From: Ruegeria atlantica
Lineage (GTDB): Bacteria > Pseudomonadota > Alphaproteobacteria > Rhodobacterales > Rhodobacteraceae
NCBI RefSeq assembly: GCF_013032455.1
Contig: NZ_WQCF01000006.1
Location: forward strand, 1-64,000
Direction: 5' to 3'
Length of the DNA: 64,000 nucleotides
Part shown: positions 1 through 8,715 of the stretch, piece by piece
Layout: the number at the start of each line of letters is the position of its first letter
Position numbering within the stretch: the first letter of the stretch is position 1
Position numbers and translations under genes: made by a program
Notes under the pieces: model-generated
The model's input: only the letters and a program-made list of their open reading frames with translations
What the model was told of the DNA's origin: nothing
Database searches by the model: none

Positions 1-57
1 AACCCAATAGAACTCAACAAAGAAAACCTCAGCGAACTCTTTAAGAACGCGTTGTAA
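1..57 (+). CDS. C-terminal end of an unidentified upstream gene (partial)
   Basis: Frame 1 is open from the first base and ends with TAA at 55-57, giving an 18-residue tail that finishes ENLSELFKNAL. A strong stem-loop starts six bases after the stop, which is what one expects at the end of a real transcript. Too little remains to name the product, and the coding status rests only on the open frame and the adjacent terminator. Confidence 0.5.
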   Translation, partial: NPIELNKENLSELFKNAL

Positions 58-62
58 ATCCG

Positions 63-98
63 ATGCGAGCCCCGGCTAAACTGGTTGGGGGCTCGCAT
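63..98 (+). terminator. Rho-independent-type terminator
   Basis: An 11-bp perfect stem (ATGCGAGCCCC at 63-73, GGGGCTCGCAT at 88-98) with a 14-base loop lies directly after the stop at 57 and is followed by GTTTGTT. It separates the gene entering from the left from the DeoR transcript. The U-tract is short. Confidence 0.7.
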
Positions 99-215
99 GT
101 TTGTTGCAGTTTCTTCGGTGCGAGGACTTGAACGCATACAGTCCTTTTAACGCTTCATAGCGCAATGGATTTTAATCTGATGACCGAATTTATTGGAAAA
201 TACCCAAAAGTTTTA

Positions 216-234
216 TGACAATCGGTAATTGTCA
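216..234. promoter_or_regulatory. Palindrome upstream of deoR-type gene, candidate operator
   Basis: TGACAAT (216-222) and ATTGTCA (228-234) form a perfect inverted repeat with 7-base arms around a 5-base centre, 56 bases before the start of the DeoR-family gene. It is placed where a promoter should be. Self-regulation by the DeoR protein is inference; no experimental or comparative support is available here. Confidence 0.45.
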
Positions 235-289
235 CATTACTTTTACATTTTTTGTGGATTTTTAAGCGAAACTGTGCTGAGATTCAAAA

Positions 290-1117
290 ATGGATGACGA
301 TAGCGATAACATCCCCCATCGAGGGCGCGAACTTCTTGATGTGCTTGCCAGGCTGGGGGGCTCGGCACGCAACACCCAAATCGCACAGGTCATGGACGTG
401 TCGGAGGAAACCGTTCGTCGCCTGGTCAAGGGGCTGGCGAAGAAAAACATGGTTGAAAGAGTGCATGGCGGAACATTTCTGTCGCGTGCGCAGGATACGC
501 CGATGTTTTCCGGGGCGTTGGAGCAAAACGCCGAGGAAAAGACGCTAATCGCCAAAAAAGTAAGTCAGATTGTCGAAGATGGCATGGTATTGTTCATCAC
601 GGTCGGATCGACAATGACGCATGTCGCCGAGCAATTGCGCGATCTGAAGAATTTGACCGTGGTTAGCAACTCGCTGTCGGTGGTTGCATCGCTGGCTGAT
701 CACAACGGGACACGCGCGATTCTGGCCGGAGGCGAAGTCATTCGATCTGAGCGTGGCAGTTTCGGTCGCGCCGCCGAACAGCTTGCCTGCCAGTACAGCT
801 ATGATGCCGTGATTTGCGGTGCGGATGCCGTGTCACTTACCGGCGGCATCTTGGCTTCGAACCCGCTGGAGGCTGAACTGACACGTGCGTTGCACAACAA
901 TACCCGACGCATGATCGTCGCAACGGATCACACAAAGTTCGGGGAAAAGGCCGCCAATGTGGCCTGCCGGTTCGATCAGATCACGGATCTGGTGACCGAC
1001 ATTGCGCCGTCCGAAACCTTTGCCACTGCATTGAAGGATGCAGGGGTCAAAATCCATGTCACCTCTCGCCGAAGTGGCAAAAAGAAAAAGAAAACCGACG
1101 TTGCTGCAGTCAACTAA
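290..1117 (+). CDS. DeoR-family transcriptional regulator
   Basis: This 275-residue protein has the DeoR layout. A winged helix-turn-helix spans about residues 11-62, with SEETVRRLVKGL as recognition helix and the VHGG signature at 58-61. A sugar-phosphate-sensing domain follows at about 85-245, with GSTMT at 105-109, ILAGG near 143-147 and a GAD..SLTGG segment at 177-185. The C-terminus carries a run of five lysines (263-267), which is unusual. It sits 51 bases upstream of a complete importer on the same strand, so the likely role is effector-responsive control, often repression, of that transport operon. Family members usually bind phosphorylated sugars, which hints at a carbohydrate substrate; that is inference. 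No strong ribosome site precedes the ATG. Confidence 0.88.
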   Translation: MDDDSDNIPHRGRELLDVLARLGGSARNTQIAQVMDVSEETVRRLVKGLAKKNMVERVHGGTFLSRAQDTPMFSGALEQNAEEKTLIAKKVSQIVEDGMVLFITVGSTMTHVAEQLRDLKNLTVVSNSLSVVASLADHNGTRAILAGGEVIRSERGSFGRAAEQLACQYSYDAVICGADAVSLTGGILASNPLEAELTRALHNNTRRMIVATDHTKFGEKAANVACRFDQITDLVTDIAPSETFATALKDAGVKIHVTSRRSGKKKKKTDVAAVN

Positions 1118-1168
1118 TCGGTTTCGCACTTACCAAGAAACGAAACTGACTTTCCTTAGGGAGGAAAC

Positions 1169-3208
1169 ATGAAAAAGCTTCTGATGTCAGGTGTGGCCCT
1201 TGTCACCCTTGGGGGAACCGCCTGGGCGAATTGTCCTGCTGTGACAGTCGCGGATATGCAGGGCGTATCCGCCGGCGCTTTCCCACAGCAATTTGACCTG
1301 GCAGAGTTTCAGTCGGCAGCGGGTTGCACGCTGAGCTTTGCAGAAAACCCGGCTATTGGGGACCTGAATGGCATGATCCGCGGCAATGGCGACTTGCCGG
1401 GATTGGCAGACCGTCTGCCAGCCGAACCCTTGGTCATCGTGCCTTATGACTCGATTGGTCAGTATGGTGGCGTTCTGGATGCGCTGTCCAATGCAACTGA
1501 AAGCGGAACGTCAGACTTTCTGTCCGTGCGCCATGTGAACCTGTTCCGCTATTCCGACGACCTTCAGACCCTGGTTCCCAATGTGGCAAAATCCTGGGAA
1601 TGGAATGACGATTTCACTGAGCTGACCGTACACCTGCGCGCAGGTCACAAGTGGTCGGATGGCGCGCCCTTTACCGCAGCGGATGTCGTGTTCTGGTACG
1701 AAAACCTGATGATGGACACAAATGTCATCGCCGAGGCGAAGGATTACGCGTTGGCTGGCGGTGAGCCGATGAAGGTCGAGGCACTGGACGACACAACCGT
1801 CCGCTTCACGCTGGCCGCGCCCAAGCCCGGGCTAACTGAGACATTCTCGTTTACCTATGTGCAGCCGTACCAGCCCAAGCATTTCTTCGAAAAGTTCCAT
1901 CCGGCCCTGGATGCCAACGCGGACGCTAATGCGCAGGCTCTTGGCTATGAAAACGGTTATGAACTGATCAAGGCGTATTATGGCAACTCCGACTGGATGG
2001 ATACGCCGTCGCCGATGCTGACAGCCGGTGACAAGCTGGCGGGTCTGCCCAAGGACGCCATGCCAACGCTGGAAAGTCACATCCTGGTGAAAGAAAGCAC
2101 CGAAGGGCGCCATTACGTGGCCAACCCCTATTTCTTCCAGGTTGATACTGCGGGCAACCAGTTGCCCTATATTTCGGAAATGGATGAAACCTATGTTCCG
2201 GATGAAGAGGTGCGCAATCTCAAGTTGCTTAACGGTGAGGTGGATTACAAATCTCAGGGCGTGAACCTGACATCCGCTCCGGTTCTTCTGGAAGGGCAGG
2301 AAAGCGGGAACTACACGTTAGAAGTGAAGCCGGCGATCGGCTATCCGGTGCTAACCTTCAACGTAACTGCCGAGGATGAAGGCAAAAGAGCAGTCTTCAA
2401 CGACATCCGTTTTAGAACGGCAATGTCTGTTGCGATGGACCGCAATCAGTTGAACGAAGTTACTGCGTTCGGGCTGGGCGAACCGACACAGTATATCGGC
2501 TTCTCACCACGTCCGGACTTCATCGACGAAAAATGGTCAAACCACGAGGCTGGGTTTGATCAGGATCGCGCCAATGCGCTGTTGGATGAAGTTGGCCTCG
2601 TCGATCAGAACGGCGATGGGTTCCGCGATCTTCCGAACGGCGATCCGTTTGTGCTGGACTGGCAATTCTCGACGCAGTCTGCATCCGCGCAACTGGTAGA
2701 GCTTATTGCGCAGAACTGGAAAGACGTCGGCGTCAACACCGCGATCAAAGAGGTCACGTCGGATGAATTCCGTGCAGCGCAGTCGGCAAATACTCTGGAC
2801 ATGGGTATGTGGCTCAAGAGCCAACCTGCCGGTTCGGTTCTTGGCGACGGCGAAATCTGGGTGCCGCCATTCGACGGGTATTTCGATGTTCGTACCGGGA
2901 TGCTCTGGGCTGAATACATCAGCTCGAACGGGGAAAACGGTGTAGAGCCGCCCGCATGGGTCGCTGATCTGAAAGACGCTCTGGACACATATCAATCCAG
3001 TGCACCTGGGTCGGAGGCATCTGTCGCAGCCGCTCAGAAAATGGTTGAGATCATGACCAGCGAACTGCTGTTCATTGGTACGGTTAATTCACCGGCGCCG
3101 ATCTATCACTCGAACAACCTGCAGAACTTTACCGAGTTCAAGACGCAGTCCTACGAGTTCTATCGGACCTATCCGTACCGCCCCGCACAGTGGTGGCTGT
3201 CAGAGTGA
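1169..3208 (+). CDS. ABC importer solute-binding protein, family 5 (large)
   Basis: A 679-residue periplasmic binding protein of the peptide/nickel/opine family (SBP_bac_5). The signal peptide ends near residue 20 (GTAWA then NCP), and AGGGAGG lies just before the ATG. The family core begins only around residue 90 (VIVPYDSIGQYGG). Before it is an N-terminal extension of about 70 residues with Cys22 and Cys53, which could form a disulfide. SDGAPFTAADVVFWYE, around residues 167-182, is the typical family-5 motif. The protein is longer than a usual DppA/OppA (about 530). Long versions with this extension resemble galactoside/oligosaccharide binders of rhizobia (AgpA type) as I remember them. With a DeoR regulator upstream, a glycoside substrate is plausible but unproven. 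Confidence 0.9.
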   Translation: MKKLLMSGVALVTLGGTAWANCPAVTVADMQGVSAGAFPQQFDLAEFQSAAGCTLSFAENPAIGDLNGMIRGNGDLPGLADRLPAEPLVIVPYDSIGQYGGVLDALSNATESGTSDFLSVRHVNLFRYSDDLQTLVPNVAKSWEWNDDFTELTVHLRAGHKWSDGAPFTAADVVFWYENLMMDTNVIAEAKDYALAGGEPMKVEALDDTTVRFTLAAPKPGLTETFSFTYVQPYQPKHFFEKFHPALDANADANAQALGYENGYELIKAYYGNSDWMDTPSPMLTAGDKLAGLPKDAMPTLESHILVKESTEGRHYVANPYFFQVDTAGNQLPYISEMDETYVPDEEVRNLKLLNGEVDYKSQGVNLTSAPVLLEGQESGNYTLEVKPAIGYPVLTFNVTAEDEGKRAVFNDIRFRTAMSVAMDRNQLNEVTAFGLGEPTQYIGFSPRPDFIDEKWSNHEAGFDQDRANALLDEVGLVDQNGDGFRDLPNGDPFVLDWQFSTQSASAQLVELIAQNWKDVGVNTAIKEVTSDEFRAAQSANTLDMGMWLKSQPAGSVLGDGEIWVPPFDGYFDVRTGMLWAEYISSNGENGVEPPAWVADLKDALDTYQSSAPGSEASVAAAQKMVEIMTSELLFIGTVNSPAPIYHSNNLQNFTEFKTQSYEFYRTYPYRPAQWWLSE

Positions 3209-3231
3209 TCCAATCTTTGATCTGAGAGAAT

Positions 3232-3257
3232 GGAATGGGGCGTCAGCGCCCCGTTCC
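3232..3257 (+). promoter_or_regulatory. Stem-loop between binding-protein and permease genes
   Basis: GGAATGGGGCG (3232-3242) pairs with CGCCCCGTTCC (3247-3257), giving 11 pairs including one G-U around a TCAG tetraloop, 24 bases after the binding-protein stop. Such intercistronic hairpins commonly protect the upstream mRNA end or partly terminate transcription, so that binding protein exceeds permease. It has no U-tract. Confidence 0.65.
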
Positions 3258-3280
3258 AAATGTTAGCCGGGAACAACGAA

Positions 3281-4285
3281 ATGCTCCAATTCGCTCGCTT
3301 TGCCGCCACGCGTGCGGTGATGGCTGTGGTCACTCTTGTTTTGGTATCCCTCATCGTATTTTCGCTGATGGAACTTGTGCCGGGCGATTGTGCCGAACGC
3401 TATCTCGCTTACAAAAACACCCAAGGATCGGCCATCACGCTTGCTGATATCGAGGCTGAACGGGCCCGGCTGGGGCTTGATCGCCCGTTCCTGACACGTT
3501 GGGCTAGCTGGTTGAGCGGTGCTTTCCGTGGTGACTTTGGCGAAAGCTGTATCCTGCGCGTGAATATCGCCCAGCTGTTGGGGGACAAGTTCTGGATCTC
3601 GCTGTGGATCTGCCTTGGTTCGCTGACGCTGGCCTATATGATCGCAATCCCAGTGGGTATTATTTCAGCGGCATCGCGGAATGCATTCCTGAACAATTCA
3701 CTGCGTTTGGTCAGCTATTTGGGTCTGGCGATGCCCAACTTTTTGCTGGCGTTGATGGTGATGCTGTTTTCCACCATCTATTTCGGTGAAACCCTAACCG
3801 GCCTGTTCAGCCCCGAATACCGCGAGGCCCCATGGTCCTGGGCCAAGTTCGTTGACCTGCTGAAACATGCCTGGTTGCCTATTTTTATTCTGGGCTGGTC
3901 CGCGACGGCCTTTGCGTTGCAGACTGTACGCGCCTTGATGTCCGACGAGATCGGCAAGCTTTACGTAACCGCCGCCGCCGCGCGTGGCATCTATGGTCGC
4001 CGCCTGTTGTGGCGTTACCCCGCCCGCCATGCGCTGGGGCCAATCGTCAACTCTCTGGGGTTTGACCTGAACCGCATCTTCAATGAACTGCCCATTGTCG
4101 CCCTGATCCTGACCCTCACCGAAGCAGGATCGCTGTTGTTGGAGGCGCTGGCACGGTCTAATGACCAGCAACTGGCTGGTGCGATTATCTTCCTGCTGAC
4201 AGCCGCCATCGTCACGCTGAACTTTGCCACGGACATCCTACTGGCCGTGATTGATCCGCGCGTGCGCAAGAGCATTCTGAGGTAA
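3281..4285 (+). CDS. ABC importer permease, DppB type
   Basis: Inner-membrane permease of about 334 residues. The first membrane helix follows the N-terminal RFAATRAVMAVV segment, and MELVPGD after it is the hallmark of DppB/OppB proteins. An EAA-type loop (AAARGIYGRRLLWRYPARH) lies in the second half. The frame is also open to an ATG at 3230, but that start would put the ribosome site and first codons inside the intercistronic stem-loop. ATG 3281 places the membrane helix at the normal distance, so I chose it; 3260 is another option. Second gene of the importer operon, six bases before the next permease. Confidence 0.88.
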   Translation: MLQFARFAATRAVMAVVTLVLVSLIVFSLMELVPGDCAERYLAYKNTQGSAITLADIEAERARLGLDRPFLTRWASWLSGAFRGDFGESCILRVNIAQLLGDKFWISLWICLGSLTLAYMIAIPVGIISAASRNAFLNNSLRLVSYLGLAMPNFLLALMVMLFSTIYFGETLTGLFSPEYREAPWSWAKFVDLLKHAWLPIFILGWSATAFALQTVRALMSDEIGKLYVTAAAARGIYGRRLLWRYPARHALGPIVNSLGFDLNRIFNELPIVALILTLTEAGSLLLEALARSNDQQLAGAIIFLLTAAIVTLNFATDILLAVIDPRVRKSILR

Positions 4286-4290
4286 GATCC

Positions 4291-5433
4291 ATGTCCGCAA
4301 AACCGTCCACGAAAGTCGATGATCAGAAGGCCAAGGAAGCCTATTTTACCGCATCGCAGCGGCAACTGATCTGGTCCCGGTTCAAGAAACAACGCGCGGC
4401 GATGATCGCGGCAACCGTGTTGGTGGTGTTGATCCTGTCTGGTCTGTTTGCGCCATTCCTGTCGCCCTATGATCCGACTGTTGCGGGCCGGGACAAGGAT
4501 TACCTGAACGGCGCGCCGCAGATACCGAAATTCTGCGACAAGAACGGCTGTTCGATCCGCCCGTTCCTGCACACGGTTACCCGCGAACGGTCGCTGGCGA
4601 CCAATTTCCGCTGGGTCGAAAAGATCAACGAAGATGAACGCCGCTACATGGAGTTTTTCGTGAAGGGTGACAGCTACAAGTTGTTCGGATTTATTCCAGG
4701 TAACGTCCATCTGTTCGGCATGGACCAAGGCTACGTCCATCTCTTCGGGACCGACAGTGCGGGTAAGGACATCTTCTCGCGCACGCTTCATGCTGTGTGG
4801 ACGTCGCTGCAAGTGGGGACAATGGGGGTGGTGATCTCGTTCGTGTTGGCTCTCGCGATCGGTGGCATCGCCGGTTACTACGGTGGAATGATCGACAGTG
4901 TGATCCAAATGATCACCGATGCAGTGCGCACCATTCCATCCATTCCTCTGTTCATGGCAATCGCCGCATTCATTCCGCCGGAATGGTCTGCCGAAACACG
5001 GTTTTTTGTAATCACCATGATCCTTGGTTTGGTGGGTTGGCCTACGCTTGCCCGTCGGGTGCGCACCCATCTACTGACCGAGCGCAATCAGGAATATGTT
5101 CTGGCCGCGCAATTGTGTGGCGCGCCTGCAGGTCATGTGATCAGGCGGCACCTTCTTCCAAGTTTCACCAGCTACATTATCGTCGATCTGGTTATCACTT
5201 TTCCCTATGTGGTGCTGTCGGAAACCGCGCTTAGCTTTATTGGCTTGGGGCTGAAGGATCCGGTGAACTCATTAGGTGTGTTGCTTCAGAATGTGACCAA
5301 AGCCGACGTCCTGCTGAATTACCACTGGTACTTCATACCAGTCATCTTTTTCATTGCGCTGGTCATGGCCTTTGTCTTTGTCGGCGACGGGTTGCGTGAT
5401 GCTGCCGACCCTTATTCGGAGACCCGTAAATGA
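4291..5433 (+). CDS. ABC importer permease, DppC type, with periplasmic insertion
   Basis: A 380-residue permease of the DppC/OppC family, which is usually about 280-310. Helix 1 is near residues 37-57 and the family motif LFGTDSAGKDIFSR is at 151-164. Between them lies an insertion of roughly 80 residues, predicted periplasmic, with Cys82 and Cys87 in a CDKNGC pair. The rest carries the normal five-helix core with the cytoplasmic EAA loop (VLAAQLCGAPAGHVIRRH). Its stop overlaps the next ATPase gene by four bases, so translation is probably coupled. The insertion likely contacts the large binding protein; that is inference. Confidence 0.88.
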   Translation: MSAKPSTKVDDQKAKEAYFTASQRQLIWSRFKKQRAAMIAATVLVVLILSGLFAPFLSPYDPTVAGRDKDYLNGAPQIPKFCDKNGCSIRPFLHTVTRERSLATNFRWVEKINEDERRYMEFFVKGDSYKLFGFIPGNVHLFGMDQGYVHLFGTDSAGKDIFSRTLHAVWTSLQVGTMGVVISFVLALAIGGIAGYYGGMIDSVIQMITDAVRTIPSIPLFMAIAAFIPPEWSAETRFFVITMILGLVGWPTLARRVRTHLLTERNQEYVLAAQLCGAPAGHVIRRHLLPSFTSYIIVDLVITFPYVVLSETALSFIGLGLKDPVNSLGVLLQNVTKADVLLNYHWYFIPVIFFIALVMAFVFVGDGLRDAADPYSETRK

Positions 5434-6425
5434 GTCTGATTGACGTTGAAAACCTGACACTTCAATTCAAGACTGACGAAGGCTTGATTACGGCAGTTGA
5501 CAACGTTTCATTCTCGTTGGCTCCGGGCGAGGTCATGGGCCTTGTGGGCGAAAGTGGTTCGGGCAAGTCCGTGACGGCGAAATCGCTGATGAAACTCAAT
5601 CCGGGCAACGCTGTCTATTCGCGGGAAAGCAAAATAACTCTGCACCTCGATGATGGCCCGGTGGATGTAATGAGCCTCAATCGCCCTCGCGACATGGAAG
5701 TTGCGCGCGGCGGGGCAATTTCGATGATCTTTCAGGAACCAATGGCCAGTTTCGCACCAGCGATGACGATTGGCAGTCAGATGGTCGAGCAGCTTTTGAT
5801 CCATACGGATATGTCAAAAAGTCAGGCCCGAGAGCTGTCAATCGAAATGCTGGACCGCGTCGGAATATCCGATGCGTCGACCCGGTTTGGGCAATACGCA
5901 TTCGAAATGTCCGGAGGTATGCGCCAGCGGGCCATGATTGCCATGGCCTTGTCGACCAAACCGAAGCTACTGATCGCAGACGAACCCACCACCGCGCTTG
6001 ATGTGACGATCCAGGCGCAGGTCATCGACCTGATGAAGGATTTGGTGGATGAGTTCGGCATGGGCATCATCTTTATCACCCACGATTTGGGCGTGGTTGC
6101 CCAGACTGCGGACAAAGTAGCGGTAATGTATCTGGGTAAAATGATCGAACAAGGCCCGGTGCGCGAGGTGATCCGTAATCCCTATCACCCGTATACTCAG
6201 GGGCTGATTGATGCACTGCCGCAGCTTGACGACCTGGACAAGCCGCTGATGCCGGTGCCGGGCGATATCCCATCGCCGCTGGAACGGCCCGAAGGCTGCG
6301 TTTTTCACACCCGTTGCGGTAAAATTATTGGTGATATCTGTCGCACGGCCGTCCCAAGCTGGGCCGATACGGGTGAAAACCACCGCACCGCCTGCCATCT
6401 CTGCCATGAGGGACGACACGCATGA
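5430..6425 (+). CDS. ABC importer ATPase, DppD type
   Basis: A 331-residue nucleotide-binding subunit. Walker A is GESGSGKS (40-47), the signature is MSGGMRQR, Walker B is LLIADEP, and the D-loop is TTALD. The C-terminal oligopeptide-transporter extension has PYHPYTQGL and a cysteine-bearing segment (GCVFHTRC followed by IC), typical of DppD/OppD. It energises the importer with the neighbouring ATPase as a heterodimer. Overlaps of four bases on both sides indicate tight coupling. Confidence 0.92.
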   Translation: MSLIDVENLTLQFKTDEGLITAVDNVSFSLAPGEVMGLVGESGSGKSVTAKSLMKLNPGNAVYSRESKITLHLDDGPVDVMSLNRPRDMEVARGGAISMIFQEPMASFAPAMTIGSQMVEQLLIHTDMSKSQARELSIEMLDRVGISDASTRFGQYAFEMSGGMRQRAMIAMALSTKPKLLIADEPTTALDVTIQAQVIDLMKDLVDEFGMGIIFITHDLGVVAQTADKVAVMYLGKMIEQGPVREVIRNPYHPYTQGLIDALPQLDDLDKPLMPVPGDIPSPLERPEGCVFHTRCGKIIGDICRTAVPSWADTGENHRTACHLCHEGRHA

Positions 6426-7420
6426 ATAGCGACACTCTGATCGAAACCAAGAACCTGTCGGTTGGGTTTCCAGTAGGTGGGAAACTCTTCAACAAGCGAG
6501 TTCTGAAGGCAGTAAACGAAGTTTCGCTGTCTATTCCGCGCGGCTCATTCTTCGGGGTGGTTGGTGAGAGTGGCTCGGGTAAAACGACATTTGGACGCGC
6601 TCTTCTGAACGCTGCTCCGATTACTGGCGGCACTGCACATTATGATGACGGAGAGGTCAATTATGACCTGGGTGAGTTAGCGGGCGCCGACCTTAAGGAG
6701 TACCGACGCCGCGCACAGTTGATCTTTCAGGATCCCTATGCTGCTTTGTCTCCGCGCATGACCGTGCGTGACATCATCGCTGAGCCGCTTGAAGTCATGG
6801 GGTTGTGTGACACGCGTGAAGAGGTCGATGAGCGTGTTCGCGAAATCGCCGGATTGTGTCGGTTGAACCTGGAACATTTGCGCCGATTTCCTCATGCCTT
6901 CTCCGGCGGTCAAAGGCAGCGCATCTCTATTGCCCGTGCGCTGGTTTCCAAACCCCGTTTCGTGGTGGCTGATGAAAGCGTGGCAGCATTGGATGTGTCG
7001 ATACAGGCCGACATCCTGAACCTGTTGAAATCCCTTCAGGACGAGATGGGATTGACCTATCTGTTCATCAGCCACGATCTGTCGGTTGTGGCGCATACCT
7101 GTGATCATGTCGCCGTGATGTATCTGGGGCAAATCATGGAAAGCGCCCCTACACGCCAATTATTCAATTCGCCTCGGCACCCCTACACCAAGGCGTTGTT
7201 TTCAGCGATTCCTTCGCTGGACCCCGATGATCGCGGCAAGGCGCAAAAGCTGGAGGGAGAGATCCCGTCCCCGACTAACCGCCCCAGCGGCTGTCAGTTT
7301 CATACACGCTGCCCCTTTGCCACCGACTTGTGCAGGCGGGAAGAGCCACACCTGGAAACCTGTGAGGCCGGACATGCAGTGACCTGCCACCGTTGGCGCG
7401 AACTGCAATTGGCCGATTAG
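6422..7420 (+). CDS. ABC importer ATPase, DppF type
   Basis: A 332-residue partner ATPase. Walker A is GESGSGKT, the signature is FSGGQRQR, and Walker B reads VVADES followed by VAALD. The usual proline after the Walker B glutamate is replaced by serine. The C-terminus has the PRHPYTKAL and GCQFHTRCP motifs of the DppF/OppF group. It ends the operon that starts with the DeoR gene or the binding protein. No clear terminator was found in the roughly 240 bases before the next gene. Confidence 0.92.
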   Translation: MNSDTLIETKNLSVGFPVGGKLFNKRVLKAVNEVSLSIPRGSFFGVVGESGSGKTTFGRALLNAAPITGGTAHYDDGEVNYDLGELAGADLKEYRRRAQLIFQDPYAALSPRMTVRDIIAEPLEVMGLCDTREEVDERVREIAGLCRLNLEHLRRFPHAFSGGQRQRISIARALVSKPRFVVADESVAALDVSIQADILNLLKSLQDEMGLTYLFISHDLSVVAHTCDHVAVMYLGQIMESAPTRQLFNSPRHPYTKALFSAIPSLDPDDRGKAQKLEGEIPSPTNRPSGCQFHTRCPFATDLCRREEPHLETCEAGHAVTCHRWRELQLAD

Positions 7421-7663
7421 TCACGGTGAGTTTGTCATGTCGTCGGCATCCGGGTTCTGTTTGAAAAGGTGGCGGCCAGCGACCCTGATTTTCAAACTTT
7501 GATTCAATCGGGTGCTCGTAGATAAAACCTGCCTGTGCGACTTATCCAAGCCCTAGCTGTATTAATTAGATTTATTCAGTGCTGTATTGGTTTTGCGCTT
7601 GCGTATCGCCCTGAAAACTCTGCTAGGCTTTGAACTTAACGAAAATGCCTAAACGGTGACGGC

Positions 7664-8602
7664 ATGATAGAAAGGCACATCGCGACGCTTTTGGCCCTGG
7701 AAGCCATTGACCGGAACGGCAGTTTCACTGCCGCAGCGCAAGAGTTGGGCGTGTCTCAATCCTCGGTAAGCATGAAGATCGTAAGGTTGGAACGCGATCT
7801 GAAAGTCCGTCTTGTCGAGCGCACGACCCGTTCAGTTGTTCTGTCACAAGAAGGCAAAATGTTGGTTGAAGCGTCCAGAAGTGCCATCGGTGAACTCGAG
7901 AACGCGTTAGTTGACGTCCAGAACCTGCAAAAAGAAGGAGTGCTGGTCGTAGAGGTGCTCAGTTCCCTTGCCTCGAAATGGTTGATACCGCGCTTAGGCA
8001 GCTTCCACAGCCAAAACTCGGACGTAACCATTAATGTGAAAGTTCAGGATGATCAGACTGAACCGCTGAGCGCAGATTCTGATTTATCCTTACGAATTGC
8101 GAGCTCTGCACCGCCCGGAATTCATTCAGAGTTTCTGACCTATGAAGCAGTGTTTCCTGTGTGTTCTCCAGAACTTGCGCGTGAGTTTCAGGGGATGTCA
8201 CTGTCCGAAGCTGCTAAGCGCGTTCCTCTACTGGATGATCGTATGGCGCTGGAAGATGGTAGCGGGTGCAACTGGCAGGAACAATTTCCCAGTGTAGCTG
8301 TTCCAACAGAGGTCTCTGGCGGTCAGCGTTTGGTGTTTGATCGCTCTGATCTTGCACTTCAGGCGGCTGTCTCTGGTCAGGGTCTGGCCATCGGTCGGAC
8401 CTTTCTTTGCCTGGATGAAATCGAAAGTGGTGCCCTTGTTGCCCCATTTGGTGTGACGTCCCGGCTGAAGTGGGGATATTATCTGGTCAGCCGCAAGTCA
8501 CTCCACGATTGGCCCAAGTTTCTACGCTTCAGAGCGTGGCTAATGGACGAGTTACAAAAAATTCATGAACAAGCTAAGACATTGAAAATATGGTATGATT
8601 AG
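7664..8602 (+). CDS. LysR-family transcriptional regulator
   Basis: A 312-residue LysR regulator. The N-terminal winged helix has LEAIDRNGSFTAAAQELGVS, SQSSVS and the RLVERTTRSV wing, followed by a periplasmic-binding-like effector domain from about residue 90. It lies upstream of the phosphatase/amino acid importer block on the same strand, so it may regulate that block. LysR genes are more often divergent from their target, so this is uncertain. The upstream gap (7421-7663) is AT-rich and holds no obvious hairpin. Confidence 0.88.
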   Translation: MIERHIATLLALEAIDRNGSFTAAAQELGVSQSSVSMKIVRLERDLKVRLVERTTRSVVLSQEGKMLVEASRSAIGELENALVDVQNLQKEGVLVVEVLSSLASKWLIPRLGSFHSQNSDVTINVKVQDDQTEPLSADSDLSLRIASSAPPGIHSEFLTYEAVFPVCSPELAREFQGMSLSEAAKRVPLLDDRMALEDGSGCNWQEQFPSVAVPTEVSGGQRLVFDRSDLALQAAVSGQGLAIGRTFLCLDEIESGALVAPFGVTSRLKWGYYLVSRKSLHDWPKFLRFRAWLMDELQKIHEQAKTLKIWYD

Positions 8603-8619
8603 GAGCTAATTACTCCTAA
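8599..8619 (+). terminator. Stem-loop overlapping the LysR stop codon
   Basis: TTAGGAG (8599-8605) pairs with CTCCTAA (8613-8619) around a 7-base loop. The LysR stop codon (TAG at 8600-8602) lies within the left arm. A run of six T begins 15 bases later. It could end the LysR transcript, but the spacing to the T-run is not canonical. Confidence 0.4.
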
Positions 8620-8715
8620 ACTGGATTAATCAATTTTTTGATAGCTTAATAATTTGCCGGGAGACGCCCTTTTCCTCACAATTTTGTCAACGGCGGCGAA
8701 ATTGGAGTCGGTCAT

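Noticed and set aside
4015..5070. Open minus-strand frame of 351 codons opposite the two permease genes
   Set aside because: It lies fully antisense to two intact permeases with clear motifs; its translation is rich in His/Arg and lacks any domain, as expected of a codon-bias shadow.
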